Source: Bdellovibrionales bacterium
GTDB lineage: Bacteria; Pseudomonadota; Alphaproteobacteria; UBA9219
DNA length: 64,000 bases
NCBI GenBank assembly: GCA_041662785.1
Contig: JBAZRW010000001.1
Location: 1 to 64,000 of the forward strand
Reading direction: 5' to 3'
The notes under the pieces were generated by a model. That model made no database searches. It worked only from the letters and a program-made list of their open reading frames with translations, and was not told where the DNA came from. The position numbers and the translations under genes were made by a program. Shown here in pieces: positions 25,348-32,947 of the stretch (the first letter of the stretch is position 1; every line of letters starts with the position of its first letter).

Positions 25348-26666
25348 TCCCCCTCTTCCTTCTTTTCCTCAACCTTCCGCTGCATCACGGCGGCGAAGAA
25401 ACCGTCCGTTTTATGCTGAGCGGGCGTCAAGGATAGGCAATCACCCGTGTCGGGCAGGTTGGGCAATTCCGCGCCGCATTCCCGCACAGGCACAAGCGTA
25501 AAGTCGGGATGATTGTCCAAAAACTTTTCGATCTGCTTTTCGTTTTCCTCTGGCAACAACGAACACGTCGCATAGACCAGCCGCCCGCCGCCTTTGACAA
25601 GGCGCGAGGCGCTTTCAAGAATGCTGGCCTGCAACGGAACCAACGCCTCCAGCCCAGGGCCCAGCGATTTCCACCGCGCATCAGGGTTGCGCCGCCATGT
25701 TCCGCACCCGCTGCACGGCGCATCGACCAGCACGCGATCAAACGCGGCCTTATGACGCTTAACCCACGGATCGCGCTCACTGGTCAAAGGGTGCGTTTCG
25801 ATATTATGAAGGCCTGCGCGACGGAATCGCTCCCCGCTACGTTTCAGGCGATTGGCCAGCACATCGCACGCGATAATCCGCCCCTTGTTTTGCATCCCTA
25901 CCGAAATCGCGAGAGTCTTGCCGCCCGCGCCCGCACAGAAATCCACAACGCGCTCGCCCGCCTTAGCATCAACCAAAAGCGCGACAAGCTGCGAGCCTTC
26001 GTCTTGAATTTCAAGCGAGCCGTCCTTAAGCATCGTAATTTGCCCCAGCGCAGGGCGATTATGCACGCGCAGGCCCACGGGCGAATAAGGCGTCGCCTCC
26101 ACATCCAAATCAAGATGGCGCAAATGCGCGATGGCTTTCTCACGCGTCGTCTTCAGCGGATTGACGCGCAGATCCAAAGGCGCAGGACGCAGCAAAACCT
26201 CTAGCTCCGTCATCAACGTTTTACCAAAGCGGGTCGTCAGCCCCTCTGCCGCCCAAGCGGGACACTCGCCCACAACAGTCTGCGGCATGGAAGGATGCAG
26301 CAGCGTATGCCCCTTAAGGTCGGCGATCAGTTTCTTTTCATTCTGTAAAAGCGTCGAGGGCGCGTATTTCGATCCATCGCACAAACGATCAATCTCGCTT
26401 GCGGTTTTTTTCTCATGCAGCTTGAGATAAACCAAAAAGCGGGCGCGGGCGGTTTGCGGATGGCCCAGATAATCTAGCCACCAATTAAGCCGCGCCTGAT
26501 GGCGCAAAATGTCATAAGTCAGCTTTGCTATTTCGCCGCGATCGCTAGAGCCAATATAGCGCCGCGCACGAAAATAGCCGCTCACCAACGAGTCGGCGGG
26601 GCGCGGCGTTTCATCGATAGTTATCAAAATCTCACAAACGGCGGCAAGGCGAGCGGCGGGGGTCAT
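25344..26666 (-). CDS. RsmB/NOP2-family RNA (cytosine-C5) methyltransferase
   Basis: A 440-residue SAM-dependent methyltransferase of the NOL1/NOP2/Sun family, probably acting on 16S rRNA. An N-terminal helical region (about 1-150) precedes the catalytic domain. It holds the SAM motif VDFCAGAGGKTLAIS, the first cysteine motif VDAPCSGCGTWRRNPD and the second YATCSLLPEENE, the two cysteines used in C5 methylation. It is related to RsmB but the exact target cytosine cannot be given. It is translationally coupled to trpD, an unusual partner. Confidence 0.9.
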   Translation of the reverse strand: MTPAARLAAVCEILITIDETPRPADSLVSGYFRARRYIGSSDRGEIAKLTYDILRHQARLNWWLDYLGHPQTARARFLVYLKLHEKKTASEIDRLCDGSKYAPSTLLQNEKKLIADLKGHTLLHPSMPQTVVGECPAWAAEGLTTRFGKTLMTELEVLLRPAPLDLRVNPLKTTREKAIAHLRHLDLDVEATPYSPVGLRVHNRPALGQITMLKDGSLEIQDEGSQLVALLVDAKAGERVVDFCAGAGGKTLAISVGMQNKGRIIACDVLANRLKRSGERFRRAGLHNIETHPLTSERDPWVKRHKAAFDRVLVDAPCSGCGTWRRNPDARWKSLGPGLEALVPLQASILESASRLVKGGGRLVYATCSLLPEENEKQIEKFLDNHPDFTLVPVRECGAELPNLPDTGDCLSLTPAQHKTDGFFAAVMQRKVEEKKEEGE

Positions 26667-27027
26667 GCTTTATCTTCCTTTGTTTCCTGCTTTATATTTC
26701 TAAGGCAGCACATAACCGCCCCTACACCTTCCTCAACGACTTGGCTTTCTCGTGCTTTTCTTACTTCCGCCATTCCCGCGCTTTTCTCACCCTTCCGTCA
26801 TTCCCGCGAAAGCGGGAATCCCGTTTGTTTTAAATGTCTATCCGTTAGCGCCATGGTTGCTTGTTACTCTTTGCAAAAAAAAAAGGAAACTGGATCCCCG
26901 CTTTCGCGGGGATGACGCTAAAGGAAAAGAACAGGAAAAAACGTTTAAAAAACCTCTCTGCGTCATCCTTCCCTGAATCCTGAATCCTGAATCCTGAATC
27001 CTGAATCCTGAATCCTGAATCCTGCCT
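26667..27027. repeat. Gene-free gap with palindromic element and tandem heptamers
   Basis: This 361-bp gap contains a palindromic element at 26797-26916, starting GTCATTCCCGCG and ending GCGGGGATGAC, with the flank GCTAAAGG. It also contains seven exact tandem copies of the 7-mer CCTGAAT at 26972-27020. The array ends 7 bp from the uppS stop codon. Nothing else is recognisable. Confidence 0.9.
26972..27020. repeat. Seven perfect tandem copies of CCTGAAT
   Basis: This is the longest heptamer array of the window: 49 bp, seven exact copies in a row, directly downstream of uppS on its coding strand. Related imperfect arrays lie beside other genes. Such a perfect array is expected to vary in copy number. 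Confidence 0.95.
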
Positions 27028-27741
27028 CTACTTCCCGAACCGTCTCTCTCGCATGGCGAACTCTTCAAGGGCGGCGGCCAAATGCGCCTCGCCATAGTCG
27101 GGCCACAAAACATCTTGAAACACATATTCGGCATAAGCCGATTGCCACAGCAAAAAGTTGGACGTGCGCTTTTCACCACTGGTGCGGATCACCACGTCGG
27201 GATCGGGCATATCATGCGTGTACAAATGCGCGGCGATTTGCTTTTCATCTACGGCTTCAGCCGTCAACAGCCCCGATTCAACCTTACGCGCCAAAGCCCT
27301 GACCGCTGCCGCGATTTCCTGCCGCCCGCCATAGCTAAGCGCTAGAACAAGCGTCATGCCCGTATTGGCCGCCGTCTTGTTTTCGGCCTGCACGATCATC
27401 GCAGCGATATCGTCCGCCAGATAGCCACGATCGCCAATAATGCGCAGCCTTATGTTGTTCTTGTGCAAAGTCTCCAGCTCGCTTTTCAAATAATAGCGAA
27501 GCAGCCCCATCAGATCACGCACTTCGGGAACGGGACGCTGCCAGTTCTCAGCTGAAAAACTATACAGGGTCAGATAACTGATCGACATCCCCCGCGCCGC
27601 CTCTAACGTGCGGCGCAAGGCCTCGATCCCAGCCTTATGCCCCATCGTACGCGGCAAGCCGCGCGCAGAAGCCCAGCGTCCGTTGCCATCCATAATAATG
27701 GCGACGTGGAGCGGACGATCACTTTTCGCCTCCGTTTGCAC
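27028..27741 (-). CDS. uppS: Undecaprenyl diphosphate synthase
   Basis: A cis-prenyltransferase of 237 residues that elongates farnesyl diphosphate to the C55 carrier lipid used for peptidoglycan and O-antigen. Seen: IIMDGNGRWA with the catalytic Asp18, the SAENWQRP segment, and the C-terminal DVVIRTSGEKRTSNF(L) region that binds the isopentenyl substrate. It starts with GTG, two bases after the panD stop, behind an AGGA site. It is part of the frr-uppS chain, with panD interposed. Confidence 0.95.
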   Translation of the reverse strand: MQTEAKSDRPLHVAIIMDGNGRWASARGLPRTMGHKAGIEALRRTLEAARGMSISYLTLYSFSAENWQRPVPEVRDLMGLLRYYLKSELETLHKNNIRLRIIGDRGYLADDIAAMIVQAENKTAANTGMTLVLALSYGGRQEIAAAVRALARKVESGLLTAEAVDEKQIAAHLYTHDMPDPDVVIRTSGEKRTSNFLLWQSAYAEYVFQDVLWPDYGEAHLAAALEEFAMRERRFGK

Positions 27742-27743
27742 GA

Positions 27744-28091
27744 TTAGGATCCCTGCTTGATGCGGTTATGATCGTCCACAAAAACGATGGCAGGCGCAAG
27801 GGTCGCCCCCTCCTCCTGCCAGCGCCATGCCGCCAAAATAACGATATCGCCGACCGCCGCACCACGCGCCGCCGCGCCGTTCAATCCAACCTCGCCACTA
27901 CCGGCGGGCGCTTCGATCACATACGTCTCAAGCCGTGCGCCTGTGCTGGCGTTCCAGACGTTAATCGCCTCAAAAGGCTCCAACCCCGCCGCCTCCATCA
28001 AAGCGCGATCAATCGAGCAGCTGCCTTCATACTCGATATCCACCTTGGTCAAACGAGCGCGATGGATTTTGCATTTGAGCTTTTTTATCAT
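27744..28091 (-). CDS. panD: Aspartate 1-decarboxylase
   Basis: Makes beta-alanine from aspartate for pantothenate and CoA. The 115-residue proenzyme has the self-cleavage site between Gly23 and Ser24 in YEGSCSID; the serine becomes the pyruvoyl cofactor. The usual Asn-Gly-rich LNGAAAR motif follows around residue 72. It overlaps frr by 4 bp (ATGA) and precedes uppS by 2 bp, so it is fully integrated into the translation/isoprenoid chain, which is not its usual location. Confidence 0.94.
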   Translation of the reverse strand: MIKKLKCKIHRARLTKVDIEYEGSCSIDRALMEAAGLEPFEAINVWNASTGARLETYVIEAPAGSGEVGLNGAAARGAAVGDIVILAAWRWQEEGATLAPAIVFVDDHNRIKQGS

Positions 28092-28636
28092 ATCGTCGTG
28101 ATTTCTTTTTCCTTGTGAACAAAAGCCTCATCGATTTTCTTGATCGCGGCATCCGTGGCTTGCTGCACCTTGCCTTCAAGAGTTTTCAGCTCGTCCTCGG
28201 AAATCTCGCTGGCCTTTTCCTGCTTCTTGATCGCATCCATCGCATCGCGGCGAACATTGCGAACGGCCACGCGCGCTTGCTCGGTATAGCGATTAGCCAC
28301 CTTGACCAGCTCCAAACGCCTCTCTTGGCTTAGTTCGGGAATAGGAACGCGAATGACCGCGCCCTCGGCCTGAGGATTGAGGCCAAGACCCGACTCACGA
28401 ATGGCTTTCTCAACAACCTTGGCCAAACCCTTGTCCCATACCTGAACCGACAGCATGCGCGGCTCTGGCACACCGATGGTCGCTACCTGATTAAGGGGCA
28501 TCAAGCTGCCATACGCATCAACGTGAATAGGCTCCAGCATTGAGGAAGCCGCCCGACCCGTCCGAAGGCCGGAGAACTCGCGATGCAGCGCGTCTACTGC
28601 GCCGTCCATCCGTTGTTTGACATTTTCTAAATCCAT
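28088..28636 (-). CDS. frr: Ribosome recycling factor
   Basis: RRF splits post-termination ribosomes together with EF-G. The 182-residue length is normal. Conserved segments are the N-terminal helix with SGLRTGRAASSML, the hinge domain VDAYGS..PLNQVATI, and the C-terminal helix IRVPIPELSQERR..LVKVANRY. A good AAAGGA site precedes the ATG. It follows pyrH by 18 bp as usual. Confidence 0.97.
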   Translation of the reverse strand: MDLENVKQRMDGAVDALHREFSGLRTGRAASSMLEPIHVDAYGSLMPLNQVATIGVPEPRMLSVQVWDKGLAKVVEKAIRESGLGLNPQAEGAVIRVPIPELSQERRLELVKVANRYTEQARVAVRNVRRDAMDAIKKQEKASEISEDELKTLEGKVQQATDAAIKKIDEAFVHKEKEITTI

Positions 28637-28654
28637 GACAGGTTTCCTTTTGGT

Positions 28655-29401
28655 TTAATCGGTGATGATCGTGAACCGGCCCTTGCCCATCACGACGTCG
28701 GCAAAGGCTCCATGCGCGAAAATCGAAAAGACAAGGATAGGAATGTTGCTTTGCCGCGCCAGCGAAATGGCCGAGGTATCCATGACCTGCAAATCCTGCG
28801 CTAAAACGTCCATATACGTCAAACGCTCATAGCGCGTGGCGTCCGTAACCTTGACGGGATCGGCGCTATAGACGCCATCCACCTTGGTTCCTTTAAGGAT
28901 CGCATCGCACTGCATTTCCGAGGCGCGAAGCGCGGCGGCGGAGTCCGTCGTAAAGAAAGGATTACCCGTGCCAGCGGCAAAAATAACGACACGCCCCTTT
29001 TGCATATGACGAATGGCGCGGCGGCGAATGTAAGGCTCGCTGACCGCTGCCATCGGGATAGCGGACTGGACGCGGGTCCTGACCGAAATCTTTTCCAAAG
29101 CGTTTTGCATAGCCAGCGCATTGATGACCGTGGCCAGCATGCCCATATAGTCGGCGGTGGCGCGATCCATCCCTTTGGCCGCGCCGGACACGCCGCGAAA
29201 GATGTTTCCGCCGCCAATCACGACGCAAACCTCAACGCCCTCGGCAACGACTTCCTTGATTTCCTCGGCGACACGCTCGACCGTCTGCGGGTCAAGGCCG
29301 TATTCGCGATCCCCCATCAGGGCCTCGCCCGATAATTTCAAAAGCACGCGCTTATAAGCGGCTGGGCTTTTTGTTTTCTCTTCGCACTCGCATGACGACA
29401 T
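28655..29401 (-). CDS. pyrH: UMP kinase
   Basis: Phosphorylates UMP to UDP. From the ATG at 29401 (GAAAGG site upstream) the protein has 248 residues, matching the family; the longer open frame to 29545 only translates a palindromic repeat. Seen: KRVLLKLSGEALMG, VVIGGGNIFRG, and DATRYERLTYMDVL near the C-terminal part. The amino-acid kinase fold is complete. It is separated from tsf by about 400 bp carrying a repeat element, a break in an otherwise tight operon. Confidence 0.96.
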   Translation of the reverse strand: MSSCECEEKTKSPAAYKRVLLKLSGEALMGDREYGLDPQTVERVAEEIKEVVAEGVEVCVVIGGGNIFRGVSGAAKGMDRATADYMGMLATVINALAMQNALEKISVRTRVQSAIPMAAVSEPYIRRRAIRHMQKGRVVIFAAGTGNPFFTTDSAAALRASEMQCDAILKGTKVDGVYSADPVKVTDATRYERLTYMDVLAQDLQVMDTSAISLARQSNIPILVFSIFAHGAFADVVMGKGRFTIITD

Positions 29402-29800
29402 GATTTGGCCTTTCTCTACTTTTTTATACCAACGGATATAATTAATGACACATGGACGGACAAATCCCCTTTCGTCATCCCGCTGAAAAGCGGGATCCAG
29501 CGCCGCGCGTCTGCGCGGCATAAGACTCTTGTGCGCCGTGGACACGGCGCGACTGGATACCGGCCTTCGCCGGTATGACGCTAAAGGAAAAAGCTTTCCA
29601 TAAGAGTCAGTATTTATAGCCGTTGGTATTATACCCTACGATTTCGGCAACGACGGCGCAAGAAAAAGGGTTCAGAGGCGGGGAAACAAGGGTTAGGAAG
29701 AATAATCTTGCCTAAAACCCCCAATCCCTTTCCCTGAACCCCTTGTCCGCCGAAGCTCATAGAGCATAGGCGGATGAACTCTGATCCCTGAACTCTATCT
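29402..29800. repeat. Gene-free gap with palindromic element between tsf and pyrH
   Basis: This gap of about 400 bp holds a 106-bp palindromic element at 29474-29579 (left end GTCATCCCGCTG, right end GCCGGTATGAC plus GCTAAAGG). Heptamer-like repeats at about 29733-29740 and 29774-29799 lie next to the tsf stop. The stretch 29587-29730 shows nothing I can name; it may contain a pyrH promoter. Confidence 0.85.
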
Positions 29801-30721
29801 TTATCCCGCCATCTTGGCGACTTCGGCGGCGAAATCGTCCGCCGCTTTTTCGATGCCTTCGCCCAGCTGGTAACGGACAAAACCCGTCAGTTTGACCTCA
29901 GTCCCCAGATCCTTAGAGGCCTTAGCGATCACGTCCTTGATGCGCGTTTCGCCATCGACGACGTAGACCTGCTCCATGAACACGACTTCTTCGTAGTATT
30001 TGCGAAGGCGACCCTCAACCATCTTGGCGATAATGTCTTCGGGCTTGCCCGAAGCACGCGCCTGATCGGCCAGCACGTTGCGCTCACGATCCAAAGCCTT
30101 GGTGTCCACGTCTGCCGTGTTCAAAGCCTCAGGCCGAGCGGCAGCGACGTGCATCGCCAATTGCTTGCCCAAAGCGGCCAAAGCGGCTTCATCCGCAGAT
30201 GATTCCAAAGCAACCAGCACACCAATCTTGCCAAGGCTCGGGGCAATCGCGCCATGAACATAGGAAGCGATCACGCCTTGTGAAACAGACAGCGTCGCCA
30301 TGCGGCGCAGGTTCATGTTCTCACCGACCGTCGCGATAATCTGCGTCAGCTCTTCTTGAACCGTACGGCCAGCGTTCGGATAAGGCATGACCTTAAGCGC
30401 CTCAATATCGGCGGCATCCAACGCCACGGCCACCGCGTTTGACGCGAACGCCTGAAAGGCATCGTTACGCGCGACAAAATCGGTTTCCGCATTAACTTCC
30501 AAAACAACAGCTTTTTTGCCTTGCGAGGTCACGGCGACCAAGCCTTCCGCCGCGACGCGGCCCGACTTCTTTGCCGCTGCTGACAGGCCCTTCTTGCGCA
30601 GCCAGTCAATCGCGGCTTCCATATCGCCGTTCGCTTCGACCAGAGCCTTTTTACAATCCATCATGCCCGCGCCCGTGCTCTCGCGCAGATCCTTAACCAT
30701 CGTTGCTGTAATGTCAGCCAT
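29801..30721 (-). CDS. tsf: Elongation factor Ts
   Basis: Guanine-nucleotide exchange factor for EF-Tu. The 306 residues include the N-terminal UBA-like helix ending LRESTGAGMMDCKKAL and the exchange motif NAETDFVARN with its Asp-Phe pair. The paired core subdomains and a C-terminal coiled helix follow. The ATG has AGGAG upstream. It lies after rpsB with a 111-bp gap filled by inverted heptamer repeats. Confidence 0.97.
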   Translation of the reverse strand: MADITATMVKDLRESTGAGMMDCKKALVEANGDMEAAIDWLRKKGLSAAAKKSGRVAAEGLVAVTSQGKKAVVLEVNAETDFVARNDAFQAFASNAVAVALDAADIEALKVMPYPNAGRTVQEELTQIIATVGENMNLRRMATLSVSQGVIASYVHGAIAPSLGKIGVLVALESSADEAALAALGKQLAMHVAAARPEALNTADVDTKALDRERNVLADQARASGKPEDIIAKMVEGRLRKYYEEVVFMEQVYVVDGETRIKDVIAKASKDLGTEVKLTGFVRYQLGEGIEKAADDFAAEVAKMAG

Positions 30722-30732
30722 TGGGGTTCTCC

Positions 30733-30830
30733 TATGGGGGTCAGAGTTCAGAGTTCAGAGTTCAGAGGGTCAAAGAGTCGGTTCAGGGAAAGCCTTTCCC
30801 TGAACTCTAAACTCTGCCCCCTGATCTCTC
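30733..30830. repeat. Inverted heptamer repeats between rpsB and tsf
   Basis: Three AGTTCAG-type copies at 30740-30768 face two CTGAACT/CTAAACT copies at 30801-30815. In the centre, 30782-30804 is a perfect hairpin with 11-bp arms (TTCAGGGAAAG and its complement) around a single base. The whole intercistronic region could fold into one long stem. Confidence 0.85.
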
Positions 30831-30832
30831 GC

Positions 30833-31585
30833 TTAGACCTTCGTTTCGCTGGCCGGAACGTCGACGGCTGCGCCGACATCCACACCGCTGGCAACAACTT
30901 CGGCCTCAATGCCATCCAAAACGGCCATCGCCGCCATGTCGCAATAAAGCTCAATCGCGCGCGCCGCATCATCGTTACCGGGAACGGGGAACGTGATGTT
31001 TGTGGGGTCAGAGTTGCTGTCCGCAATCGCGATCACGGGAAGGCCCAACTTGACGGCTTCCTGAATGGCCAAAGCTTCCTTGCAGGTATCGATCACGAAT
31101 AGGATATCAGGCGTGCCGCCCATATCCTTGATGCCACCCAAAGCGCGCTCTAGCTTGTCGCGATGGCGGGTCATCTCCAGCGTTTCCTTCTTGGTGAACT
31201 TGGCCGACTGCGAGGCCAGCTTTTCATCCAATTCACGAAGGCGCTTGATCGACAGCGAAATGGTCTTCCAGTTGGTGAGCATACCGCCCAGCCAACGATG
31301 ATTGACGTAGTATTGCCCGCAACGCTTAGCGGTCTCGGCGACCTTTTCCTGCGCCTGACGCTTTGTGCCGACGAACAGCACGCGGCCACCCTTGGCCGTG
31401 GTGTCGCGAAGCTGCTGCAAAGCGGCCTGCATCATGGGAACGGATTGCTCCAAATCCATGATATGGATGCCGTTACGCACGCCAAAAATATAAGATTGCA
31501 TCTTGGGGTTCCAGCTGCGCGTTTTGTGTCCAAAATGGACGCCAGCTTCGAACAATTCTTTTAGTGACACGACGGGAACTGTCAT
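30833..31585 (-). CDS. rpsB: 30S ribosomal protein S2
   Basis: Ribosomal protein of 250 residues. Seen: LKELFEAGVHFGHKTRSWNP at the N-terminus, HRWLGGMLTNWKT, and LFVIDTCKEALAIQEA followed by LGLPVIAIADSN. The ATG follows AAAGGCAGATC. It leads the rpsB-tsf pair, with a leader of about 250 nt (31586-31838) likely to be regulatory. Confidence 0.98.
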   Translation of the reverse strand: MTVPVVSLKELFEAGVHFGHKTRSWNPKMQSYIFGVRNGIHIMDLEQSVPMMQAALQQLRDTTAKGGRVLFVGTKRQAQEKVAETAKRCGQYYVNHRWLGGMLTNWKTISLSIKRLRELDEKLASQSAKFTKKETLEMTRHRDKLERALGGIKDMGGTPDILFVIDTCKEALAIQEAVKLGLPVIAIADSNSDPTNITFPVPGNDDAARAIELYCDMAAMAVLDGIEAEVVASGVDVGAAVDVPASETKV

Positions 31586-31700
31586 GATCTGCCTTTCATT
31601 TTCCGGTTAAGCCTCCATGCGCCGATTGCGTTCCCAACGGGAACACCGGATGGTTTCGAAGGATGTCTCCCCCCGATAACCCAGCGCATGTGCGATATGC
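31586..31700 (-). promoter_or_regulatory. Candidate rpsB leader with hairpin
   Basis: Read on the minus strand, the leader contains a perfect hairpin (GTTCCC-GTT-GGGAAC, at 31630-31644) inside a possible outer CCG/CGG pairing. A GGAGGCTTAACC segment follows, and then the rpsB ribosome binding site. Leaders of rpsB operons are often autoregulated by S2; that this one is so is inference. Confidence 0.45.
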
Positions 31701-31832
31701 CTAAAGCCACCTTGGCTTCAAGCTGGGGCGGTTTTACACAACGTGGGCGAAAAAGACAAGGGAAAGAGCAAAGCCTGTCCAAAGGCAGTAAAAGCGGGGG
31801 GGCGACTTTGGACACAGCTGCGCGTAGCGATG

Positions 31833-31862
31833 TCAATACCACAGAGATATCCCCTATGTCAA
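31833..31862 (-). promoter_or_regulatory. Candidate promoter for rpsB
   Basis: On the minus strand a perfect -35 TTGACA (31857-31862) is followed after 18 bp by TATTGA (31833-31838). A second TTGACA overlaps at 31831-31836 but has no good -10. This gives a leader of roughly 240 nt before the S2 start. Between 31700 and 31833 I see no other feature. Confidence 0.5.
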
Positions 31863-31945
31863 GGGAAAATGCGCACTACACTTCATTTTTATTTTTGTTA
31901 TCTTTCAATGGACTGCATATTTTAAGGGGAAAATAACGCCCATAA

Positions 31946-31982
31946 AGAAGGCCCCCTGCCTTTTCGACAGGAGGCCTTATTA
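31946..31982 (-). terminator. Terminator downstream of the secreted-protein gene
   Basis: An 11-bp stem AAGGCCYCCTG with one mismatch surrounds a TTTTCG-type loop, and on the minus strand it is followed by TTCTTTAT. It lies about 20 bp after the stop codon of the 32002-32580 gene. Confidence 0.65.
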
Positions 31983-32001
31983 ACTTTAGCCTTCTCCCCG
32001 A

Positions 32002-32580
32002 CTAGAACGTTTTTATCGTGCCGGGGATGGATGTTGTGTCTTCGTTACTCGTGCCACGACTTACTTCATCCCCATAAGCGCCATCAGGCGGCTTATTGGT
32101 GCAGTTCACTGCCCAGCCCAGAAAATCCTTTTTCCTCAAAATGACCGTTGTTGTGGTCTTCTTTGAACCACCCAGCCCAAAGCCCAACGGCGTCGCCGCC
32201 AAACCTAGCGAAGAGCTACTGTCGATGATGACTTGGGGATATAATGTCCAAACCCCCCTACCGACCGTCGGATTGGTGCAACCCTGAATGGAGGTCATAC
32301 AAACCGTCTTGCCGTTACTAACACCTGTTGCATACGTTCCAAGAGGACACCCTTGCGATGTCGAATAACCTTTCGTGCAAGCAACTCCCTTGCCTGTCCA
32401 CGTGAGAACCTCTCCTGTAGGACAAGCGTCACCATTACCCTGCACATTCGATGGCGGGAAAAGCCGATTGCTGGTATCCGGCGCTGCCGTAGGTTTCGGC
32501 GGAACGGTCTTCGCCATGGCAGGCATGACGTACAGCGCGAGGAAAGACAGCAAAGCAATAAAAACAATTTTACGAAACAT
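32002..32580 (-). CDS. Secreted cysteine-containing protein of unknown function
   Basis: Not recognised. A 192-residue protein with a clear signal peptide (KIVFIALLSFLALYVMPAMA, cleavage probably after AMA). The mature part is rich in Pro, Thr, Gly and Ser with seven cysteines, some in a CPTGEVLTW...ACTKGY...GCPLGTYATG pattern that looks like a small disulphide-bonded repeat. It is predicted to be periplasmic or surface-exposed. It stands alone between dnaE and rpsB, with its own terminator and with palindromic repeats upstream. Resemblance to pilin-like or tail-fibre-like exported proteins is too weak to claim. Confidence 0.65.
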   Translation of the reverse strand: MFRKIVFIALLSFLALYVMPAMAKTVPPKPTAAPDTSNRLFPPSNVQGNGDACPTGEVLTWTGKGVACTKGYSTSQGCPLGTYATGVSNGKTVCMTSIQGCTNPTVGRGVWTLYPQVIIDSSSSLGLAATPLGFGLGGSKKTTTTVILRKKDFLGWAVNCTNKPPDGAYGDEVSRGTSNEDTTSIPGTIKTF

Positions 32581-32947
32581 GGTCGATCTCCTTAAGTTAA
32601 CTGAAGGACACTTATTACCGACATCTCAAAGAAGTGACTTATAGAAACAGAAACCAAACGGGATGCCCGTTTTCACGGGCATGACGGGATTAATGTTTTA
32701 ATTTAACCCGTTATTGTCATCCCCGCGAAAGCGGGGATCCCGTTTTCTTTTTTTCTTTGTGTGTCACTTCATCAAGCATTTGATATTAGCTCTAGTCTAG
32801 GATATCCCAGAAACCATTAACGGTTGGCTAATTTAACGGAAAAACCGAATTTCCCGACTTTGGTGAGGCGCAAAAATCTGTTAACAATCTCTTTACGGCA
32901 GCTAAATGCTGAATCCTGAAGCCTGAATCCTAAATGCTAACTGCCCC
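32581..32947. repeat. Gene-free gap with two palindromes and heptamers
   Basis: This 367-bp gap carries palindromes at 32661-32684 (GATGCCCGTT/ACGGGCATGAC) and 32715-32740 (GTCATCCCCGCG...). They are joined by a 30-bp linker containing ATGTTTTAATTTAACCC, and the same linker recurs at 49693-49722. Heptamer-like repeats at 32906-32945 run up to the dnaE stop. The stretch 32760-32900 shows nothing further. Confidence 0.85.

Noticed and set aside
29402..29545. N-terminal extension of pyrH to 29545
   Set aside because: The extra residues translate the palindromic element. The ATG at 29401 has a good ribosome binding site and gives the normal family length.
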